From JALYYC01 sp039922495 (GTDB lineage Bacteria; Chloroflexota; Dormibacteria; CF-121): a stretch of 64,000 bases of DNA. Every line of letters starts with the position of its first letter. Position 1 is the first letter of the stretch. Where the stretch lies: NCBI GenBank assembly GCA_039922495.1, contig JBDTEO010000017.1:62001-126000 (forward strand), written 5' to 3'. The notes under the pieces were generated by a model, which saw only the letters and a list, made by a program, of their open reading frames with translations, was not told where the DNA came from and made no database searches. Made by a program: the position numbers and the translations under genes. Below, in pieces: positions 59,041-64,000 of the stretch.

Positions 59041-60099
59041 TTAGTCGGTGCCCGCGCTGCGGCGGCCCAGGACCACGCCAACCAGTGAGGCTCCCAGCGC
59101 CATCAAGACCGCCGTGCGCGCACGCACCCCGGTCCGCACGGGCCCATGGCTCCCATTGGCCGATCGCTCGAGCTGTGGGGCGCCCCGTCGATCAGCCTCG
59201 CCCGCGGTCTTCGGGGCGGCGGCGATCACGTCACCGCGCGCCGGCTGTTCGATCGGGACGGGATAGAGCACGCTGTTGAACTCCACGCCGATCATCGTGA
59301 TCAGGCCGAAGAAGAAGAAAAATGTCAGGACCACGAAAAAGAGGCCGAAGGTCTTGCCGTAGATGACCGCGCTGTTGGTCAGGCTGATGTAGATGGGGAA
59401 GACGAGGCTCACGAGTTCGAACAGGGTTCCTGCGAGCAGCGCACCGGACCAGACCTGGCTGAACTTCTGCGGTCGATTCGGGACCACGTAGTAAATGGCG
59501 AGGAAGAGCAAAGTACCGGAGACGAGACCGATGACCACCTGGACGAGCAGCGAGAGGCCGCCTTTGAGTGCGTCCGGGGCGCCCGGGATTTCCGGCACGG
59601 CCGGAAGCGCGAGCGAGCTGGCGATGGCGATGCCGCCGAACACCGTGAACAGGAAAATCATGGCGATGCTCATGACCTTTTGGGGCAGAAACTCGCGGGG
59701 CTTGGCGTGATAGATCACGGCAAAGGCCTGCTCCACCGCGCCGAAGAGCGCCGACCCACCCCACAGCAGGCCGAGCACACCGACGACGATCAGCAAGCCC
59801 TTCTGCGCCTCGAAGTGCTTGATGGCTTGGAAGGCGCCGCTGACCGTCTGCGAGGGGAGGGCCGTCAGCAGCGTGCAGTCAAGGGCGGAGAGTTGCGCCC
59901 CGCCGACAGCATGGCACGCCACTTGCTTGGTTTCGCCGATCAGGCTGGCGACGATGCCGAGCACGGCGGCGAGAAAGACTACGATGGGGAACACGGCGAA
60001 CAACGTGTTCCAGGCAATCAGAACGGCCCAGTTCGGCGCCTGGTCTTCAAGGAATTTTTGGATGACCCTTCCCGGTAGGCTACTCATGAGCGCGTGCAT
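59041..60099 (-). CDS. YihY/BrkB family membrane protein
   Basis: 352 residues, about six membrane helices. The family motif is NWAVLIAWNTLFAVFPIVVFLAAVLGIV, then LGLLWGGSALFGAVEQAFAVIYH and YYVVPNRPQKFSQVWSGALLAGTLFELVSLVFPIY. A cytoplasmic, charged C-terminal part and a final hydrophobic segment follow. Function unknown (not an RNase). TAGAAT (60113-60108) ends eight bases before the ATG. Confidence 0.88.
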   Translation of the reverse strand: MHALMSSLPGRVIQKFLEDQAPNWAVLIAWNTLFAVFPIVVFLAAVLGIVASLIGETKQVACHAVGGAQLSALDCTLLTALPSQTVSGAFQAIKHFEAQKGLLIVVGVLGLLWGGSALFGAVEQAFAVIYHAKPREFLPQKVMSIAMIFLFTVFGGIAIASSLALPAVPEIPGAPDALKGGLSLLVQVVIGLVSGTLLFLAIYYVVPNRPQKFSQVWSGALLAGTLFELVSLVFPIYISLTNSAVIYGKTFGLFFVVLTFFFFFGLITMIGVEFNSVLYPVPIEQPARGDVIAAAPKTAGEADRRGAPQLERSANGSHGPVRTGVRARTAVLMALGASLVGVVLGRRSAGTD

Positions 60100-60137
60100 T
60101 CGTTTCTATTCTACCTGACATCGGCACTATCACGTAA

Positions 60138-60824
60138 ATGGTGACCCAGGGAACGGCGGCCGAGGCGCAGAAGCAATCTGCCGCCGAGCGCGCACTGGGC
60201 CTGGTGCGGTCCGGAATGGTGATCGGCCTCGGCACCGGAACGACGGCCCGCTACTTCATCGAAGGCCTCGGGCGGCTGGTCGCCAATGGCCTCCAGGTCC
60301 AGGCGATCGTGACGTCCACCGACAGCCGCCGGCGCGCGATCGCCTCCGGGATTCCGCTTCGCGAACAGATCGACAGCCAGATCGACCTGACGGTCGACGG
60401 GGCGGATGAGATCGATCCGGCGATCGATTGCATCAAGGGACGCGGGGGGGCGCTGCTGCGGGAAAAGATCGTGGCCCACGCCAGCCGGCGCTTCGTCCTG
60501 ATCGCCGACGATTCGAAGGTCGTCGACCGGCTCGGCCGTGGGCCGGTGCCGGTAGAGATCCTGCCGTTCCTCTGGGAGCGGACCAGCTATGGGATCGCCC
60601 AGCTGGGCGGGGATCCGGTGCTCCGGGCGGGCCCGGACGGCCCGTACCGAACCGATAACGGCAACCTGGTCCTCGACGTCCGCTTCGAGGGGATCGACCG
60701 CGACCTCGATGCGCGGCTGCACGCGATTCCGGGTGTGATCGAGCACGGTCTCTTCTTCGGCGTAGCTCACGCCGCCATCGTCGGCGGACCCTCGGGCATT
60801 CGCGTGCTGGGCGAGCTCGGCTGA
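60138..60824 (+). CDS. rpiA: Ribose-5-phosphate isomerase A
   Basis: 228 residues. Motifs: VIGLGTGTTARYFIEGL, VTSTDSRRRA, LTVDGADEID, KGRGGALLREKIV and GVIEHGLFFGVA. The catalytic Asp (DGADEID), Glu and Lys (REKIV) are present. It interconverts ribose- and ribulose-5-phosphate. CACTAT (60125-60130) ends seven bases before the ATG. Confidence 0.93.
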   Translation: MVTQGTAAEAQKQSAAERALGLVRSGMVIGLGTGTTARYFIEGLGRLVANGLQVQAIVTSTDSRRRAIASGIPLREQIDSQIDLTVDGADEIDPAIDCIKGRGGALLREKIVAHASRRFVLIADDSKVVDRLGRGPVPVEILPFLWERTSYGIAQLGGDPVLRAGPDGPYRTDNGNLVLDVRFEGIDRDLDARLHAIPGVIEHGLFFGVAHAAIVGGPSGIRVLGELG

Positions 60825-60847
60825 CCTCGCGCTATGCTATGCGACTG

Positions 60848-61027
60848 ATGTCGTTCGAATACAAGGTGGTCGATAGCGTCGAGGAAGCCAACCGGCTTTC
60901 CGACCAGGGCTTCGAACTCTTCACCATCCTGCCGCCCGGACCGGCTGGCGGGGCGGACCGACTGTACCTGCGCAGGGAAAAACCTCGCGGTCAGACGCCG
61001 GGGTTTGTCCGGGAGTCCAAATCCTAG
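60848..61027 (+). CDS. Small hypothetical protein (59 aa)
   Basis: FEYKVVDSVEEANRLSDQGFELFTILPPGP looks like a small alpha/beta domain of the kind found in DUF4177-like proteins; the rest is basic. TATGCT (60833-60838) lies nine bases before the ATG at 60848, while an ATG at 60839 abuts it. Function unknown. Confidence 0.55.
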   Translation: MSFEYKVVDSVEEANRLSDQGFELFTILPPGPAGGADRLYLRREKPRGQTPGFVRESKS

Positions 61028-61040
61028 GGCGCCGACCCGA

Positions 61041-61069
61041 TTGACGCGATCGGCAATCTAGCCTACAAT
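61041..61069 (+). promoter_or_regulatory. Strong sigma70-like promoter upstream of 61171
   Basis: TTGACG (61041-61046), 17-bp spacer, TACAAT (61064-61069). The transcript would have a leader of about 95 bases. Confidence 0.75.
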
Positions 61070-61091
61070 TTGCGTATCACGATTTCGACAG

Positions 61092-61116
61092 CCCACCGGG
61101 CGATGTTCGCCCCGTG
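61092..61116 (+). other. Stable hairpin in the 61171 leader
   Basis: CCAC-C-GGGCGA, loop TGT, TCGCCC-C-GTGG: ten pairs with one C-C mismatch. It starts about 17 bases after the expected transcription start. The remaining leader ends in AGAGGAG. Confidence 0.55.
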
Positions 61117-61170
61117 GAGTGTCTGTCGGGTATTGGGAATGGGCCCGCAAGGGCGTTCAGAGGAGTAAGT

Positions 61171-61584
61171 GTGCTGCAGCGAATGACCGCAACCATGGAA
61201 CCGGCGCGCCACTACGAGGCGGCCATTCGGGCCATGTCCGAAGCCGCGGCGACCGCCGAAGCGACCCACGCGCCGATCCGGCTTGCCTACTGGCGGATGG
61301 CAGCGCTCGATACGCTGCTGGCTCGTCTCGAAGAACTGCGCCTGGCGGCCGAGCGGGAACTTCCCGACGACACGCTGGAACTGGTGGTGACCTTCGCCCA
61401 GCGTCACGACCACGAGCTCCGCGACCGGCTGCAGGAGATCAATGGGGAAGACGTCAACGCCGTCCATGACGCCGTGTTCGAGGCGCAGGGCCGCGTGATG
61501 CTCCAGCTCGCCGGGCTGCGGCGCGTGCCCAACTGGCAGGATCTCGACCTGGTGCTCGAGCCGGGGGGCGAAGAAGCCGCCTGA
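61171..61584 (+). CDS. Helical hypothetical protein (137 aa)
   Basis: Almost entirely helical: ARHYEAAIRAMSEAAATAEATHAPIRLAYWRMAALDTLLARLEELRLAAEREL, then DDTLELVVTFAQRHDHELRDRLQEI. Family not recognised. GTG 61171 is chosen for AGAGGAG five bases upstream. It is followed by the DUF971 gene with a CTGA overlap. Confidence 0.6.
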   Translation: MLQRMTATMEPARHYEAAIRAMSEAAATAEATHAPIRLAYWRMAALDTLLARLEELRLAAERELPDDTLELVVTFAQRHDHELRDRLQEINGEDVNAVHDAVFEAQGRVMLQLAGLRRVPNWQDLDLVLEPGGEEAA

Positions 61585-61955
61585 CCGACGACCTCGGCGA
61601 GCGCGAGCGGCCGCTCGACATCGTCGCCGATCGGCCGCGCCAACTGCTGACCGTCGCCTGGGCCGACGGGCACAACTCGAGGTACCACTTCGAGTTGCTC
61701 CGCTGGAACTGCCCTTGTGCCGAGTGCGCCGGGGAAGGGGGCCTGCCCGGCAAGCTGGCCAGCACCAGGGAACTCGGTGACGACCAGGTGATCCTCGATA
61801 GCATCGAGCCCGTCGGGCTCTTTGGGTTACGCCCCTACTGGCACGACGGGCACAGCACCGGTATTTACGGCCTCAGGCTACTCCGGGCCCTGTGTCCCTG
61901 CGAGACCTGCGGTCCGGTTCGATCCGGCCGGCCCTCGGGCCTCGGCCGAGCTTAG
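61581..61955 (+). CDS. DUF971 (GBBH-like N-terminal) protein with a CTG start
   Basis: 124 residues from CTG 61581, whose last two bases belong to the upstream TGA (CTGA overlap). In this frame LTVAWADGHNSRYHFELLRWNCPCAECAGEG and GLRPYWHDGHSTGIYGLRLLRALCPCETC match DUF971. The first in-frame canonical codon, TTG 61695, would remove the conserved W-x-D-G-H region. Four Cys in CPCAEC and CPCETC could bind metal. The family often accompanies Fe-S genes; its function is unclear. Confidence 0.8.
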   Translation: MTDDLGERERPLDIVADRPRQLLTVAWADGHNSRYHFELLRWNCPCAECAGEGGLPGKLASTRELGDDQVILDSIEPVGLFGLRPYWHDGHSTGIYGLRLLRALCPCETCGPVRSGRPSGLGRA

Positions 61956-62281
61956 GCCCGGATTCCGGTCAGGCCGAGGTTCGCCTCGAGGGCAGCCTTC
62001 GGCTGGTAGCCCACGACCTGCTTGGCGATCTTGCCGTCTCGGAACATGGCGACGTACGGGATGCCACGCACGCGGTAGCGCTCCGCGAGGGCCGGCTCCT
62101 CGTCAACGTTGACCTTGGCGATCTTGACGTCGGTGTGCTCGTTACCGATCTGGTCGAGTAGCGGGGCAAGCATCTTGCACGGTCCACACCAATCGGCGTA
62201 GAAGTCGACGATGACCGGCTGGTCGGACAGGAGCACTTGCTCCTCGAACGTGGCGGTGGTGACGTGAACTGGCTTGCTCAT
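61952..62281 (-). CDS. trxA: Thioredoxin
   Basis: 109 residues. VIVDFYADWCGPCKMLAPLLDQIG holds the redox pair C32/C35. KVNVDEEPALAERYRVRGIPYVAMF has the cis-Pro motif. It reduces protein disulfides. AAGGAGAG lies upstream of the ATG. Its end overlaps the convergent DUF971 gene by four bases. Confidence 0.95.
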   Translation of the reverse strand: MSKPVHVTTATFEEQVLLSDQPVIVDFYADWCGPCKMLAPLLDQIGNEHTDVKIAKVNVDEEPALAERYRVRGIPYVAMFRDGKIAKQVVGYQPKAALEANLGLTGIRA

Positions 62282-62364
62282 GACTCTCCTTGAGGGTTTG
62301 GTGTCTACAAAGAGAGTAACCCAGGAGCCGGTCCGGACATTCCGTCCCGGCTCCGGGATGCCGC

Positions 62365-63087
62365 CTAGTTGCTGAAGACCTCGACCACCATCGTTTTGGC
62401 GCCGTTCGAGGCGACCCCGATCCCGACCCGGTGGTAGGCGCCTTTGAGGATATTCGCCCGGTGCTCCGGCGAGTTCATGAACATCACGTTGATCTGGGCC
62501 ATCGAGGGGTTGGTCGACCAGGCGATGTTCTCCCCGGCCGTGGTGTAGCCGATGCCCCAGAGATGGAAGAGCTCAAGAAAGGCCAGCTGGCCCGTGCTGG
62601 GGTCGTAGTGGGAGAAGTAGTTGCGATTGAGCATGTCCTGCGCCCGGTATTGCGCAACGCGGGCCAGGGTCCCGCTATAGGTCAGCGCCGCGACACCGTT
62701 GGCGGCCCGATCCTGGTTGACGAGCGCGAACTGCACTCCGGCGGCGCCACCGACCGCGGAAACGGGCGGGCGAGGCGGAACTGGAGGAGCGTGGTAGACG
62801 GGAGCGGGCCTGGCTGCCGGCCGGGCCGCAACCGGGCCGGTACTTGCGGGCGGCGCGGCCGCCATGGCTGCCGGAGCCGGCGTCGCCGCCGCCAGGTCGT
62901 CGACGAATCGATTCAGATCGTTCACCCCGGCGTGACGCACGCGGGTAAACGCGACGTTCACCGGGTGCAGCTTGACCACGTGGGCCTCGGTGCTGGCGTG
63001 ACCTGAGACGAGGACACCGACCGAGGCCAGAACGGCCAATGGCACTCCCACCGTGATGAAGACCGACTTCGTAACTGAGCGTGACAT
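62365..63087 (-). CDS. Exported CAP/SCP-domain protein
   Basis: 240 residues. Signal helix (VFITVGVPLAVLASVGVLVSG), a Pro/Ala-rich spacer (about 70-115), then the CAP domain: FALVNQDRAANGVAALTYSGTLARVAQYRAQDMLNRNYFSHYDP, YTTAGENIAW and NSPEHRANILKGAYHRVGIGV. The His and Glu of the CAP cavity are present. It is secreted; function unknown. AGGGGGTA lies upstream of the ATG. Confidence 0.9.
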   Translation of the reverse strand: MSRSVTKSVFITVGVPLAVLASVGVLVSGHASTEAHVVKLHPVNVAFTRVRHAGVNDLNRFVDDLAAATPAPAAMAAAPPASTGPVAARPAARPAPVYHAPPVPPRPPVSAVGGAAGVQFALVNQDRAANGVAALTYSGTLARVAQYRAQDMLNRNYFSHYDPSTGQLAFLELFHLWGIGYTTAGENIAWSTNPSMAQINVMFMNSPEHRANILKGAYHRVGIGVASNGAKTMVVEVFSN

Positions 63088-63215
63088 AGAGATACCCCCT
63101 TGTGCGATTTCTCGCCGATCCGGGGGATTCTAGGGGCTCAGCCGGGTCGGCGCCAAACCATCCGCCGTCCGAGAAACCGCTCCGCACGGATGGTCCCTAG
63201 CTGATAGTCCGTCTG

Positions 63216-64000
63216 TCAGGCGGTCGCCGCCACGAAAAAGAGCAGCTGACCGACCAGCTGGCCGGGCAAAAGGGCGATCATCGCCAGGTAGAGCAGCCCG
63301 GTGGTCGAGGTGAAAGAGCGAAGCCGGCAGGTTGGCCAGGCGAGCCCGGCGGCCACCAAGGGTAAGGCGACCGCCCCGAGGACCCAGAGGATCGAGAGGG
63401 GAGGGCTGAGGGCGAGGGGATGGGTGAGGGAGCCCGAACCGTGCGCCAGTCCGCGCAACATCAGCGGGTAGGTAAGCGCCTGGAGGACAAGTCCGACCAG
63501 CAGAACGCCGATGGCCCGAAGTAACGGCCGGTTTGTCAGGGCCGGCGTGACCAGGTACCAGTGCCCGAGGAGCATGCCGGTGGTGGCGGCGCCGAGCACG
63601 GTCGCCGAGAGGAAGATGGCCAGGCCGATCGCGGCGCCATCCAGCGGCGACCCGGCAAGGGGCGCCAGGGCGAGGGCGATGCCCAACAGCAGGAGCACTG
63701 AAGCGGCAAGGGTCAGGACCCAGCTGGCGGGAGAGGTCGACCGCTGCCGAAAAATGATCACGACGTGGACCAACAGGGTGACCAGGACGAGAGCCTGAAG
63801 GTAGAGCAGCACGCGCGCCACCGCTGGGTCGATGCCAAGCAGTTGTTGGTAGGCGCCAGACGGAATGTCAAGCACCGTGAGAAACGCCAGGGAACCCACA
63901 ATCGCGTAGGTCACCGCGATGAACTTGAGGAACCCGGTCGTTAGTCCGCCGGTGTAGCGGAGATAGGTGACGGTGGCCGCTCCGCCGACCGCGGTCTCGG
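63216..64000 (-). CDS. Multi-pass membrane protein, N-terminus beyond the right edge
   Basis: The frame stays open to the end of the window (about 260 residues), with GTG 63914 as a possible internal start. Seven or so hydrophobic helices with no clear family motif. Before the GTG the frame reads YLRYTGGLTTGFLKFIAVTYAI, so the real start is probably outside. Confidence 0.6.
   Translation of the reverse strand, partial: ETAVGGAATVTYLRYTGGLTTGFLKFIAVTYAIVGSLAFLTVLDIPSGAYQQLLGIDPAVARVLLYLQALVLVTLLVHVVIIFRQRSTSPASWVLTLAASVLLLLGIALALAPLAGSPLDGAAIGLAIFLSATVLGAATTGMLLGHWYLVTPALTNRPLLRAIGVLLVGLVLQALTYPLMLRGLAHGSGSLTHPLALSPPLSILWVLGAVALPLVAAGLAWPTCRLRSFTSTTGLLYLAMIALLPGQLVGQLLFFVAATA

Overview
The window is about 64 kb of high-GC bacterial chromosome (roughly two thirds G+C) with dense coding on both strands. 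I see no insertion sequence, no CRISPR array, no rRNA and a single tRNA. The gene mix suggests a soil-type, aerobic, free-living member of the Chloroflexota / Dormibacterota area or a deep actinobacterial relative. The clues are an F420-type LLM oxidoreductase, an S8 protease with SVSWD repeats, a DUF222-HNH protein, an Sdh1-like succinate dehydrogenase, an archaeal-type class I FBP aldolase, a proton-pumping pyrophosphatase and a Re-citrate-synthase-like enzyme. This placement is inferred from gene content only.

Layout. 0-5.7 kb: a DUF885 fragment, a secreted S8 protease, a membrane sensor protein with a sensor-diguanylate cyclase, DUF2269 and GNAT proteins. 5.7-13.8 kb is a DNA-maintenance block: Rad50/YhaN-like ATPase and Mre11/YhaO-like phosphoesterase, a divergent WYL regulator, a family-4-like uracil-DNA glycosylase, a rhodanese and RmuC. 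13.8-18.6 kb: a histone-H1-like protein, small membrane proteins, an LLM oxidoreductase and an unusual Phd-LeuA regulatory-domain fusion. The fusion is divergent from citrate synthase (18.7 kb). 20-28 kb: HNH protein, GlsB-like protein, HD-GYP phosphodiesterase, hydrolases, TauE exporter and FBP aldolase. 28.0-29.6 kb: a HTH protein divergent from a Re-citrate-synthase-like enzyme. 31.4-36.1 kb: a TetR-controlled acyl-CoA / beta-oxidation operon. 36-43.5 kb: CinA-like and SprT-like proteins, H+-pyrophosphatase, a spermidine-synthase-like protein and Mrp. 43.5-50.5 kb is sugar related: galactokinase, GH2, GH1 and a flippase. 51.5-53.9 kb: FabG, CoA-transferase and tRNA-Met. 54-59 kb: DUF222-HNH and sdhCAB. 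59-64 kb: BrkB, rpiA, DUF971, thioredoxin and a CAP-domain protein.

Three genome-wide habits stand out. First, many genes have a TAnnnT-like -10 element ending exactly six (sometimes five or seven) bases before the start codon, which points to extensive leaderless transcription. Second, several genes appear to begin with CTG; the best case is a CTGA overlap at 61581. Third, an 18-20 bp palindrome occurs three times in one fixed arrangement (palindrome, 9 nt, -10, 6 nt, ATG). It sits in front of a 90-residue unknown protein, a 20-codon leader peptide coupled to rmuC, and a DUF222-HNH gene. It is a strong candidate for a DNA-damage operator of this lineage.

Two citrate synthases of presumably opposite stereochemistry lie 9 kb apart, each divergent from its own small putative DNA-binding protein. 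One of those regulators joins an antitoxin-like domain to the leucine-sensing domain of isopropylmalate synthase.
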